From assembly GCF_026341775.1 (NCBI RefSeq), contig NZ_JAPEOB010000001.1:3844001-3908000 (forward strand): a DNA stretch of 64,000 bases. Reading direction: 5' to 3'. Made by a program: the position numbers and the translations under genes. Positions 36,853 through 45,930 of the stretch are shown piece by piece. Every line of letters starts with the position of its first letter. Position 1 is the stretch's first letter. The stretch is from Streptomyces sp. NBC_00654. Its GTDB lineage: Bacteria > Actinomycetota > Actinomycetes > Streptomycetales > Streptomycetaceae. Below the pieces are notes generated by a model. The model saw nothing but the letters and a program-made list of their open reading frames with translations. It made no database searches and was not told the DNA's origin.

Positions 36853-39800
36853 ATGAGCGAGTCGACCACCCCCGAGACGCGGCCCACCGCCGAGGTGTCG
36901 CCCACCGCCGAGGTGTCGTCCACCGCCGAGGTGACGCACACCGCCGGTGCGCGGGCCGCTTCCCCGGCGCAGGGCCCGGCGGCAGGGCCGGCCACCCCGG
37001 AATCCGCGGTGGCTGCCCTCGCGGCGAGCGGGCCCGGGTTGCCGTTCCTGATCGGGGTGCGCCACCACGCGCCTTCGCTGGCGGCCGCCCTCCCGGCACT
37101 GCTGGACGCGGCGGCCCCCGACGTCCTCCTCGTGGAACTGCCCGCCGAGTTCCAGCCCTGGCTGGGCTGGCTCGCCCACGAGGAGACCGAGGCCCCGGTG
37201 GCGCTGGCCGCCGTGCCCGCCGACGGGCCCGGGCCCGGCTCGCCGGGCGAACGGGGGCCGGCCTTCTACCCGTTCGCGGACTTCTCACCCGAACTGGTAG
37301 CTCTGCGCTGGGCGGCGGCGAACGGGATCCCGGCTGTGGCCTGCGATCTGCCGCTGGCCGACCGGGCGTGGGCGGGGGGCGGTCCGGACACCCCCGCCCC
37401 CGTCCCGGGCGCCGACTCGGCACCCGTACCGGGGGAGGGGCACGGGCTGTCCGCCGCGCTCCGGTCCCGGCTCACCGGCCGGGACGGCGAGGACCTGTGG
37501 GACCGGCTGGTGGAGGCCTTCGCGCCCGGTTCGACACCCGAGGCGCTCCGCCGTGCCGCCCTGCTCACCGGCTGGGCACTGCGCTACGAGGCCGAGGCGC
37601 GCGGCGGGGTGCACGGCACGGACCTGGCGCGCGAGGCTTGTATGCGCGGACATGTCACCGACGCCCTGGCGAGCGGGCGGCGGCCCGCCGTGGTGGTGGG
37701 CGCCTTCCACACCCCGGCGCTGCTGCCGTCCGCCGCCGGGGCCGCCGGCGACCCCGCACCCGACACGGACGGCCACGTGAACGGCGCTGCCGGGCCGGCG
37801 GCGTGCACGGTCTCCCTGGTCCCGTACACGTACCCGCTGCTCGACTCACGGTCCGGCTACCCGGCCGGCATCCGGGACCCGGAGTGGCAGCACACCGTCC
37901 TGGACGCCGCCGGGGACCCGGCCGCGCTGCACGAGGCGCTGATCCGCACCGCGGTCCGCGTCTGCGCCGCCCTGCGCGAACAGGGCCACCCCTACGGCCC
38001 GGCGGACGGCCGTGAGGTCGTCCGGGTGGCCGGTGACCTGGCCCGCCTGCGAGACCTGCCCGCCCCCGGCCGAGGTGAACTCCTGGAGGCCGTGCAGACG
38101 GTGCTGGGGCGTGGCGAGACCTACGGCACGGGCCGCGCCGTCGCCCGAGCCCTCGAACGCGTACTCGTCGGAGCCCGCACCGGACGGCCCGCGCCCGCCG
38201 CTCCGCGCAGCGGACTGGGGCCCGCCGTCGAGGCCGAGACCGAGGCGCTCTCCCTCCCCGGCCCGCTGGACACGCACGAGAAGGCACCGCGCGACCTCCG
38301 GCTCGACCCCGCGCGCTCCACCCTGGACCGGCGCCGCGAACTGCTGCTGCGCAGGCTGACGGTGTGCGGCATCCCTTACGCGCAGGAGCAGGAGGTGACC
38401 GGCGCGGCGGGCACGGAAGGACTCACGACGCGCTGGCAGGTGCGGTGGACCCCGGCGACGGCCGCGATGCTCACCGCGGCCGGGGCCCGCGGCGTCACCC
38501 CGGCCCAGGCGGCCGAGGGCGTACTGCGCCGGCGGCACGCGGCCGAGCGCGCGGAGGGCGGCCCGACGGCCGCCCAGGTCGTCCGCGGCCTCACCGAGGC
38601 CGCCGAGTGCGGGCTCCCCGCCCCGGCCGACGAACGGCTGACGGAACTGGCGGCCGTACTCCCCGCGAGCGGCACCCTTCCCGAACTCCTCGCGGGGCTC
38701 GACCTGCTGGACCGCCTCGACGCCGGTCACCTGCCGGGCCTGACCGCGCCCGACGACGCCTCGGCCCCGGACACCACCGCCTCCGCCCGTGCCGCCCGCA
38801 CCGCGCGCGCGGCCGAACTCCTGACCTCGGCCGCGGTCCGCCAGGTCGACGGCCTGACCGGCTCCGAGGAGCCCGAGGACGCCCGCGCGCTGCTCGAACT
38901 GGCCCAGCGGGCCGACCGGGTCGGCGGCATCCGGCTCACCGACGCCCTCGCCCGGCTGGCCGCCGACGGCACCCCGTTGATCGCCGCGGCCGCCGGAGCG
39001 GTCAGGGTGCTCACGGGCCACGAAGAGGCCGAGACCTTCGGCGGGCGCGTCGCCTCCTGGGTGGACGGAGCCGTGGACAGCACCTCCCGGTCCGCGCTCA
39101 CCGCCCGCCTCACCGGCGTCCTGACGGTGGCGGGCCCGCTCCTGACCGTCGGCGTCGGCGCCCTGGACCCGTTGCTGCACCGGGTCGTCGAGCTGGACGA
39201 CAGCGCGTTCCTGGCCCGGCTGCCGGCCCTGCGCGGTGGCTTCGACACCCTGAGCCCGGCCGCCCGGGACCGGCTGCTGGACACCGTCGAGGAGCGGCTC
39301 GGCGAACGGGTGGACACCTTCGACGCGGACGATCCGGCCGAGCTGGCCCGCCGAACGGCCGCCGACCTCGCGGCCCGCGAGCTCCTGACCGGCCTCGGCC
39401 TGCCCGTCCCGCCACCCGCGCACGACGACCGGCTCCCACCGCTGTCCGGCCACCCCGCCGCACCACGCCCCACCGTCACGCCGGCCACCGCACCCTCCAC
39501 CGGGGCCACGCCCGCGCGGACCCTCGCGCCCGCCGACCGGTGGCGGCTCGTGCTCGGCCGGCGCCCCGACCAGCTGCCGTCCGGCGCGACCCGCCTGGCG
39601 ACCGCTCTGGACGAGCTCTACGGCGCGGGACACGGCGAGGGATCCCGCGGCGGTCTGCCCGGCCCCGGCCGCGGTGGCGGCACAGGACCGCGCGCCGGCC
39701 GGGAACCGTCGTTCCCCGGTGTCCGCGAGTGGTCCGAGGAACTGGCCGCACTGTTCGGACCCGGCGTCCGCGAGGAGGTCCTCGCCGCCGCGGCCGTGAC

Positions 39801-40644
39801 AGGACGGCAGGACGTCCTCGCCGAACTCGACCCGGCGGCCGCCACCCCCTCCGTGGAACTGCTCCGGACGGTCCTCCGGTACGCCGGCGGCCTCCCCGAA
39901 GCCCGCCTTGCGGCGCTCCGGCCCCTGGTCCGCCACCTGGTCGACGAACTGACCCGGCAGCTCGCCACCCGGCTGCGCCCGGCCCTCACCGGCACGATGC
40001 TGGCCCGGCCCACCCGCCGCCCCGGCGGCCGGCTGGACCTGCCGCGCACGCTGCGGGCCAACCTGGCCACCGCCCGCCGGACGGCCGACGGAACGGTCCG
40101 GGTGATCCCCGAGAAGCCGGTGTTCCGCAGTCGCGGCCGCCGGTCGGCCGACTGGCGCCTGATCCTGGTCACCGACGTCTCCGGATCGATGGAGGCGTCC
40201 ACGATCTGGTCCGCGCTGACCGCCTCCGTGCTCGCCGGGGTGCCGACCCTGAGTACCCATTTCCTGGCTTTCTCCACGGAGGTCGTCGACCTCACCGGCC
40301 ATGTGCACGATCCCCTGTCCCTCCTGCTGGAGGTGAGCGTGGGCGGGGGCACCCACATCGCCGCCGGGCTGCGGCAGGCCCGCAGCCTGATCGCGGTGCC
40401 CACCCGCACCCTCGTCGTCGTCATCAGCGACTTCGAGGAGGGCGCGCCGCTCGGCGGACTGCTGGCCGAGGTACGGGCCCTGGTGAACACCGGATGCCAC
40501 GTCCTCGGGTGCGCGAGTCTCGACGACGCCGGCCGGCCCCGCTACTCGACGGGCGTCGCCGGGCAGCTCGTGGCCGCGGGCATGCCCGTGGCGGCCCTCA
40601 GCCCACTCGAACTGGCCCGCTGGATAGGGGAGAAGACCGCATGA
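36853..40644 (+). CDS. DUF5682-VWA fusion protein (YehM plus YehP-like)
   Basis: The 1263-aa protein begins, after a Thr/Ala-rich tail, with the DUF5682 hallmark IGVRHHAPS near residue 61 and VLLVELPAEF, and continues as a long helical domain to about residue 850. After a Pro/Gly-rich linker it ends in a von Willebrand A domain with the metal-adhesion motif DVSGSMEAS near residue 1108 and FSTEVVDLT. In E. coli these are two proteins (YehM and YehP), so the gene looks like a fusion. It starts 3 bp after the MoxR gene. MoxR plus VWA pairs typically act as metal-dependent chaperone-like assemblies. Confidence 0.85.
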   Translation: MSESTTPETRPTAEVSPTAEVSSTAEVTHTAGARAASPAQGPAAGPATPESAVAALAASGPGLPFLIGVRHHAPSLAAALPALLDAAAPDVLLVELPAEFQPWLGWLAHEETEAPVALAAVPADGPGPGSPGERGPAFYPFADFSPELVALRWAAANGIPAVACDLPLADRAWAGGGPDTPAPVPGADSAPVPGEGHGLSAALRSRLTGRDGEDLWDRLVEAFAPGSTPEALRRAALLTGWALRYEAEARGGVHGTDLAREACMRGHVTDALASGRRPAVVVGAFHTPALLPSAAGAAGDPAPDTDGHVNGAAGPAACTVSLVPYTYPLLDSRSGYPAGIRDPEWQHTVLDAAGDPAALHEALIRTAVRVCAALREQGHPYGPADGREVVRVAGDLARLRDLPAPGRGELLEAVQTVLGRGETYGTGRAVARALERVLVGARTGRPAPAAPRSGLGPAVEAETEALSLPGPLDTHEKAPRDLRLDPARSTLDRRRELLLRRLTVCGIPYAQEQEVTGAAGTEGLTTRWQVRWTPATAAMLTAAGARGVTPAQAAEGVLRRRHAAERAEGGPTAAQVVRGLTEAAECGLPAPADERLTELAAVLPASGTLPELLAGLDLLDRLDAGHLPGLTAPDDASAPDTTASARAARTARAAELLTSAAVRQVDGLTGSEEPEDARALLELAQRADRVGGIRLTDALARLAADGTPLIAAAAGAVRVLTGHEEAETFGGRVASWVDGAVDSTSRSALTARLTGVLTVAGPLLTVGVGALDPLLHRVVELDDSAFLARLPALRGGFDTLSPAARDRLLDTVEERLGERVDTFDADDPAELARRTAADLAARELLTGLGLPVPPPAHDDRLPPLSGHPAAPRPTVTPATAPSTGATPARTLAPADRWRLVLGRRPDQLPSGATRLATALDELYGAGHGEGSRGGLPGPGRGGGTGPRAGREPSFPGVREWSEELAALFGPGVREEVLAAAAVTGRQDVLAELDPAAATPSVELLRTVLRYAGGLPEARLAALRPLVRHLVDELTRQLATRLRPALTGTMLARPTRRPGGRLDLPRTLRANLATARRTADGTVRVIPEKPVFRSRGRRSADWRLILVTDVSGSMEASTIWSALTASVLAGVPTLSTHFLAFSTEVVDLTGHVHDPLSLLLEVSVGGGTHIAAGLRQARSLIAVPTRTLVVVISDFEEGAPLGGLLAEVRALVNTGCHVLGCASLDDAGRPRYSTGVAGQLVAAGMPVAALSPLELARWIGEKTA

Positions 40645-42527
40645 GCGCCGCCCAGTTGCCACCCGTCGCGCCGGAGGTCACGGCCACGCTCGTGGAGGAC
40701 CTCTCGCCCCGGCTGCGCAAGCGGCTGGACGCGACAGTCACGAAGCTCGCCGCCCGCCCGACGCACCGCGACGGGGACACGGTGACCATCGCGGTCGACG
40801 ACGAGACCGAGTTGCGCCTGCACGCCCCGGGCGGCGTGGTGGCGACGGTGGAAGCCATCATCTGCGGTTGCCTCCTCGCCCCGGCATGCGCCCATCGCGC
40901 GGCCGCCGCCTGTGCCGCCCCCGCGGCGGATCCGGTGCCGGAGCTCGCCGGCCGGCCCACCCGGGCGGCCCCCGATCCCGACTCCGCAACGGCCCCCGAC
41001 TCCGATCCCTCGCCCGAGGGGGCGAGCCCAGCCCAGCGTGCCGCGGCCGACGCCCTGTGGTCGGCGGGCGCCGCCGTGCTGGAGGCCGGTGTCGACGGGG
41101 CCGGCGCCGTCACCCAGTCGGCGCTGCTCCGCGCCGCGCACACCGCCCGGCTCCGGCACCTGCCGCGCGCCGCGGGCGCCGCGCTGTCCGTCGTCACGCT
41201 GCTGCGCGCGGCCCGCGCCGGGGACCCGTCCTACCGCACCGCCGACCTCGTCACGGCCCTGGCCGAACTCCTGGGCACCGCACACCGAGTGGGGACGGCG
41301 TCCGGGGCGGAGCTGGCCGCCGTCAGGGGCCGCGAGCGCCGCCCGTACAGCCCGGACGGCTCGCTGCGCCTGTACGGCCTGTTCACCGAACCCGTGGTCA
41401 CCGACTCGGGGCACGGCGGCGTCCGTACCTGGGTCGCCGGACCGGACGGCCGCCTCTGCACGGTCGGCGACGTGGCACCCGGCGGCGTCGGGCGTGCCCT
41501 GGGGGTGGCCGACCGGGCCGTGCGCCTGGGGGACACCGCGCTCACCCACCGGGAGCTGGGCCGGGCCGGCCTGGCGGTCTCGGGGGCGACCGTCTCGCCG
41601 GACGGCAGACTGGGCGCCGGGAAGGGAGTCAAGGCCGTCACCGCCCGGGGCGCGGCATGGACGGAGCTGCCGCTCGCCGCCCTGTGGGAGACGCCGCCGT
41701 CCGAACAGGCCGCCCGCGCCCTGCGGTCCACCTCCCGCTACGGGGACCCGGTCGGCGGCGGCAGCGACCTGCTCTTCCTCGACGTCGAACTCCTCGGCGC
41801 GGTACGGGAGCCGGGCGGCACCTGCCTGCTCGCGCTGTGCGAGGGAGGCGTTCCCGTCCGGCTCGCCGTCGCCGACGACGACCCCGCGCTGGCCCACCGC
41901 GACAACCTGATGCTGCTGGCCACGGCGCCGGGGACACGGCTGAGGATCATCGGCCGCCTGATGCCCGCCCTCCATCCCCGGCTCACCCTTCTCGCCTGCT
42001 CGCACCCCACCGGCGAGGGCACGGTCGACCTCGGCCTCGACCGCCTGCGCCGCGCCGACCTCCCGGACCCGGCTGCCCCCGTGCATCCCGCGCCGCCACA
42101 GCCCGGAGGGTCCGGCGCGCACTCGCCCCTGTACCTCCTGGAGCGCCGGGTCGAACAGACGGTTGCGGCGGGCCGCGCCGCCCTCGGCATGCTCGGCGAC
42201 GTCACCGCCGATTCCCGCCGCGTCCGCCGCGCGGGCCTCCCCACGGCCGCCGGACTCCTCGCCGCCCTGTGCGCCTCGGCGGCCCGACGTGATCGCGACC
42301 TCTTCGGCCGCCTCCTGCCCGCGGACACCGACGGCTTCGCCATCTACTGGCTGACCGCCGCCCGTTATACGGCCGCCGTGGCCGAGTCCCTGTGCGTGGC
42401 AGCCTGGGAACCGACGGGGGAGGGGCCGGACGCATCGCCGTCCGTCCCGGACCGGGGGCCGGGCCGGACGGTGGTGCGAACCGCTGAGTACCAGCGGGCG
42501 CAGGTCCCGTTCACCCGGGTGCGCTGA
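40641..42527 (+). CDS. SWIM zinc-finger protein (YehQ-like)
   Basis: The 628-aa protein carries a SWIM motif of the CxC...CxH type (CGCLLAPACAH, about residues 75-85), predicted to bind zinc and nucleic acid or protein. The rest is an Ala-rich helical protein with a beta-rich middle; its family relatives are annotated YehQ/SWIM proteins. It overlaps the DUF5682-VWA gene by 4 bp and completes the operon. A strong bidirectional hairpin lies just downstream between it and the convergent siderophore genes. Confidence 0.82.
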   Translation: MSAAQLPPVAPEVTATLVEDLSPRLRKRLDATVTKLAARPTHRDGDTVTIAVDDETELRLHAPGGVVATVEAIICGCLLAPACAHRAAAACAAPAADPVPELAGRPTRAAPDPDSATAPDSDPSPEGASPAQRAAADALWSAGAAVLEAGVDGAGAVTQSALLRAAHTARLRHLPRAAGAALSVVTLLRAARAGDPSYRTADLVTALAELLGTAHRVGTASGAELAAVRGRERRPYSPDGSLRLYGLFTEPVVTDSGHGGVRTWVAGPDGRLCTVGDVAPGGVGRALGVADRAVRLGDTALTHRELGRAGLAVSGATVSPDGRLGAGKGVKAVTARGAAWTELPLAALWETPPSEQAARALRSTSRYGDPVGGGSDLLFLDVELLGAVREPGGTCLLALCEGGVPVRLAVADDDPALAHRDNLMLLATAPGTRLRIIGRLMPALHPRLTLLACSHPTGEGTVDLGLDRLRRADLPDPAAPVHPAPPQPGGSGAHSPLYLLERRVEQTVAAGRAALGMLGDVTADSRRVRRAGLPTAAGLLAALCASAARRDRDLFGRLLPADTDGFAIYWLTAARYTAAVAESLCVAAWEPTGEGPDASPSVPDRGPGRTVVRTAEYQRAQVPFTRVR

Positions 42528-42586
42528 CCTGCGGTGATGACCCATGGGCAGAGTCGCGTGCGCGAGTACGCGGCCGCCGGGCCGGA

Positions 42587-42623
42587 GGGGCGCGGCCGGG
42601 CGGTGCCCGCCCGGCCGCGCCCC
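42587..42623. terminator. Bidirectional hairpin terminator between convergent operons
   Basis: A 17-bp perfect GC-rich inverted repeat (42587-42603 with 42607-42623) has a 3-nt loop. It sits between the stop of the SWIM gene on the plus strand and the stop of the FecCD permease gene on the minus strand, so it can serve both. Confidence 0.8.
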
Positions 42624-42629
42624 CGCGGC

Positions 42630-43691
42630 TCACCTCTTGCGGCCTCCGCGCCGGGGGCCGAGCAGCAGCCGGAGCAGATACGCGCCTCCGGCGCTGACGG
42701 TGACGACTCCGGTCGGGAGCTGGACCGGGGCGAAGGCGTGCGCGGCGACCCAGTCGGCCCCGGCCAGCAGAAGGGCACCGGCCAGGGCGGCCCCGAGCAG
42801 ACTGATGCCCGGGGTGCGGCGGTACAGAAACCGGGCGATCTGCGGTGCCGCGAGGGCCACGAACGCGAGGGGCCCGGCGACCGAGGTGGCGACGGCCGTG
42901 AGCGCCACCCCCACCGTCGCGAGGAGCAGCCGCCCCCGCACGACCCGCGCACCGAGCGCGGTGGCCATGTCGTCGCCGAGTTCGAGGACCCGCAGGGTGC
43001 GGACGAGGAACGGGGTGACCAGGGCGAGCGGCGCGAGGGCCATCAGGGCCGGCACGGCGTGTTCCCAGCCGAGCGCGTCGAGACTGCCCGCGGTCCACTG
43101 GGCCGCACGGGCGGCCACGGCCGTATCGGCGCCGTACATCAGCCAGGTGTTGACCGAGGTGAGGATCGCGCTCACGGCGATGCCGGTGACGACGAACCGG
43201 GTGCCGGCCGTGGATCGCCTGCCGCCGAGCGCGTACACCAGGGCCGCCGTGGCGAGCCCGCCGATGAGAGCGCCGAGTGCGGTCCGGGTGTAACCGGCGG
43301 CGCCCGTGAGGAGCACGGCCAGGGCACCGGTCGAGGCGCCGGTGCTGAACCCGATCACGTCGGGGCTGCCGAGCGGGTTGCGGGTCAGGGTCTGGAAGAT
43401 CGCCCCGGACAGCCCCAGGGCTGCCCCGAGGGCCGGCGCGAGGAGGGCACGCGGCAGGCGCCAGGTGAGCACCACCGTGGTGGTCAGCGGGTCCCCCCGC
43501 CCGGCGAGGGCGTGGAGGACATCGGGTACGGGGACGGTGATGTCGCCCGCTGCCAGCGAGGCGATGAGTACGGCCACTACCGACAGCGTCAGCGTCAGTG
43601 TGGTGGCGGGCGCCCGGTGCCGGGGCCTGGCCCGGGAGCGGCGTGCGCCGGGGACAGCGGTCGTGGGCGCGGTGGTTGGGGGGCCGTTCAC
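42630..43691 (-). CDS. Iron-siderophore ABC importer permease (FecCD family)
   Basis: The 353-aa integral membrane protein has about nine to ten hydrophobic spans. The family signature GAIFQTLTRNPLGSPDVIGFS lies near residue 100, and the late coupling region is PLAFVALAAPQIAR. The GTG at 43691 overlaps the end of the partner permease gene by 4 bp. It forms a heterodimeric importer channel with the next protein and the lipoprotein encoded at 44707. Iron control is likely through the boxes at 45871-45930. No FecE-type ATPase gene is present in this operon. Confidence 0.9.
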   Translation of the reverse strand: MNGPPTTAPTTAVPGARRSRARPRHRAPATTLTLTLSVVAVLIASLAAGDITVPVPDVLHALAGRGDPLTTTVVLTWRLPRALLAPALGAALGLSGAIFQTLTRNPLGSPDVIGFSTGASTGALAVLLTGAAGYTRTALGALIGGLATAALVYALGGRRSTAGTRFVVTGIAVSAILTSVNTWLMYGADTAVAARAAQWTAGSLDALGWEHAVPALMALAPLALVTPFLVRTLRVLELGDDMATALGARVVRGRLLLATVGVALTAVATSVAGPLAFVALAAPQIARFLYRRTPGISLLGAALAGALLLAGADWVAAHAFAPVQLPTGVVTVSAGGAYLLRLLLGPRRGGRKR

Positions 43692-44710
43692 CGGATCCGC
43701 CCTTTCCGGGAGTGGAGCAGCAGGAGGAGCAGCGGTGCTCCGAGAAAGGCGGTGACGACGCCGACGGGGAGTTCGCCCGGCCGGGTGACGAGCCGAGCGG
43801 CCACGTCGGCGGTCAGCAGCAGTACGGGGCCGGCGATCAGCGAACCCAGCAGCAGGCGTCGGGTGCCGGGGCCGACCAGAGGCCGCAGCAGGTGGGGGAC
43901 CATCAGTCCGAGGAACGAGAGGGGCCCGGCCAGTGCGGTCGCCGAGCCCGCGAGCAGGGTGATGGCGGCGATGGCGACGGCCCGGGTGAGATGGGTGCGG
44001 GTGCCGAGGCCCTGCGCCAGGTCCTCGCCCATCGCCGCCATGTCCAGGCCCCTGGCGACGGTCAGGGCGGCGATCAGCCCGACGGCGACGAAGAACGTGA
44101 GGAACGCGGTGGTGCCGGGCGTGATCCCGGTCAGGGTGCCGGCGCTCCAGGCGCGCATGGTGTCGAGAGTGCGGGGGTTGAGCAGGGTCAGGGCGGCCTG
44201 GATTCCCGAGAGGACGGCGCCGATCGCGACCCCGACGAGGACCAGTTGTCCGGGGTGGCGGTTGTCGGTGGCCGCGGCGACGACAACGATCAGCACGGTC
44301 ACGGCGGCGGCCCCCGCGAAGGCGGACCAGACGGTCGCGGTGACGCCGGTGGACCCGGTGAGGGCGACGGTGAGGGTGACGGCGAAGCCGGAACCGCTGC
44401 TGACACCGAGCAGCCCCGGGTCGCCGAGCGGGTTGCGGGTCAGGGTCTGGATCAGGATGCCGGCGGCGCCGAGCGCGGCCCCGGCGACGAGGCCCGCCGC
44501 CGTACGCGGCACCCGGACCTCCCGGACCAGGGTGATGATGTCCGCCGGTCCGGTGTGGGCGAGCCCCTGGACGAGCTGATGGACTCCGACGGTCCGTGAG
44601 CCGAGCGCGACACTGGCGGCGACGACGAGCAGCAGGATGCCGCACCCGGCCCCGGCGGACGCGAGGACGCGGGAGCGGGACCGGGGCGCGGGCGGGGCGG
44701 AAGCGGTCAT
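43688..44710 (-). CDS. Iron-siderophore ABC importer permease (FecCD family), partner
   Basis: The 340-aa membrane protein is paralogous to the gene at 42630, with the signature GILIQTLTRNPLGDPGLLGV near residue 85 and the coupling segment GPLSFLGLMVPHLLR. About nine hydrophobic spans are visible. ATGA-type overlaps on both sides (with the lipoprotein gene upstream and the second permease gene downstream) show co-translation. Confidence 0.9.
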   Translation of the reverse strand: MTASAPPAPRSRSRVLASAGAGCGILLLVVAASVALGSRTVGVHQLVQGLAHTGPADIITLVREVRVPRTAAGLVAGAALGAAGILIQTLTRNPLGDPGLLGVSSGSGFAVTLTVALTGSTGVTATVWSAFAGAAAVTVLIVVVAAATDNRHPGQLVLVGVAIGAVLSGIQAALTLLNPRTLDTMRAWSAGTLTGITPGTTAFLTFFVAVGLIAALTVARGLDMAAMGEDLAQGLGTRTHLTRAVAIAAITLLAGSATALAGPLSFLGLMVPHLLRPLVGPGTRRLLLGSLIAGPVLLLTADVAARLVTRPGELPVGVVTAFLGAPLLLLLLHSRKGRIR

Positions 44711-45738
44711 CGGGCGGAGGCGGCGGTGGCGAGGGTGGCACGGAGTTCCCCGATGAGCCAGGGCACGGCGGCGGCGTTCGGGGACTGGAGCGCGGTCGCC
44801 GCCTCGATTCCCAGCGGCAGGTACCGGTCGGACTTGACGATCCGGAGCCGGGACACGACGGGGTCGGACTCGAACTTCTCCTGGAGCGCGCCGCTCTGGT
44901 ACGTCATGAAGAGGACATCGGCGCGGTCGTACAGGGCGGCCCGTTCGTAGCTGACGTCGACGGCGCCCGGTACGGAGCCCTTCCCGTCCAGGTTCGCGAC
45001 GGCGGGCAGCGGGGTCAGGCCGAGCCGGTTCATGAACCGGGCGGTGGCGTTGGTCTCCTCGGTGATCATCACGGCGAACCCGTCCCGGGCCTGGCCGTAC
45101 AGGTACGTCTTTCCGGCCAGGCCGGGCAGGTCGGCCTTGAGCTTCTCCACGGCTCTGCCGGCGGTGTCGAGGACCTTCCGCGCACCCTGCTCGTCACCGA
45201 GGGCCCGCCCGATCCGCAGGGCTTCCTCGGTGGCGTCCGCCCCGTAGAGCTGCTTCTCGTAGGTGACGACGGGTGCCACGGCGGACAGGCGCTTGTAGGT
45301 GGGCTCGTCGAGGGTGAACGCGGTGCTCGCCAGGATGAGATCCGGCCTGAGTCCCGCTATCCGCTCGGTGTTGATGTTCATCGGGTCGAGCCAGGTCACG
45401 GCGTCGTCGAGCGGCTCGGTGTAGGGGAGGTTCTCGTCCTTCGTCTCCCCGCTGAGGCTGCCATAGCTCTTGACGGCGCCGACGATGTGCGCGCCCAGGG
45501 CGCCCGCGACGGCGGTGTCCGCGTAGCCGAGGGTGACGACCCGCCGCGGCGCGGCCGGGACGGTGGCCGTGCCCCAGGCGTTGACGAAGGTGGCGGGGAA
45601 GCCCTTGCCCGTCCTGCTCGCGGCGTCCGGGTCGGCGGAACTCTCCGTGCTCCTGGTGGCGGAGCAGCCGCTCAGGGCGATGGTGGCGGCGAGCAGAGCA
45701 CCGAACAGCGGTGTCCACGGGCGGAAGGCGCGGGGCAT
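44707..45738 (-). CDS. Iron-siderophore substrate-binding lipoprotein (FecB/FepB family)
   Basis: The 343-aa protein starts with a lipoprotein signal peptide ending in the lipobox LSGC at residues 21-24. The mature protein is a class III substrate-binding protein with AAPRRVVTLGYADTAVAGAL and LRPDLILAS segments. The ATG at 45738 is preceded by AAAGAGAGAA; an upstream in-frame start would disrupt the signal peptide. It is the first gene of the minus-strand uptake operon and faces the iron boxes. The siderophore type is not predictable from sequence. Confidence 0.9.
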   Translation of the reverse strand: MPRAFRPWTPLFGALLAATIALSGCSATRSTESSADPDAASRTGKGFPATFVNAWGTATVPAAPRRVVTLGYADTAVAGALGAHIVGAVKSYGSLSGETKDENLPYTEPLDDAVTWLDPMNINTERIAGLRPDLILASTAFTLDEPTYKRLSAVAPVVTYEKQLYGADATEEALRIGRALGDEQGARKVLDTAGRAVEKLKADLPGLAGKTYLYGQARDGFAVMITEETNATARFMNRLGLTPLPAVANLDGKGSVPGAVDVSYERAALYDRADVLFMTYQSGALQEKFESDPVVSRLRIVKSDRYLPLGIEAATALQSPNAAAVPWLIGELRATLATAASAR

Positions 45739-45870
45739 GGTTCTCTCTTTCACAGGGGGTCGTGTCCGCGTCAAAAGCGTGTGCGGACAGCCGGTGCGGC
45801 GGTACGACGTGTCGGCGGGGATGATGCGCCGGCGCATTACGTGTCACCGCACGTGAGCAGCCCCGGCATC

Positions 45871-45889
45871 AAGTAAGCCTAGCCTTACC
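45871..45889 (-). promoter_or_regulatory. DtxR/DmdR-type iron box for the siderophore uptake operon
   Basis: Read on the minus strand, this 19-bp site matches the TTAGGTTAGGCTAACCTAA-type iron-box consensus at about 12 of 17 aligned positions, including the central AGGCT core. It lies about 130 bp upstream of the lipoprotein gene. With iron bound, a DtxR-family repressor would shut off uptake. Confidence 0.7.
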
Positions 45890-45911
45890 GTGCAGATATT
45901 TATACATGTAC

Positions 45912-45930
45912 GGTAAGGTAATGCTTACTT
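45912..45930 (+). promoter_or_regulatory. Second iron box, mirror image of the first, at the ABC gene start
   Basis: This 19-bp site is a near copy of the first box in inverted orientation, with 16 of 19 positions identical. It overlaps the likely start codons (45906 and 45921) of the fused ABC transporter gene. A repressor bound here would directly block initiation. Confidence 0.7.
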
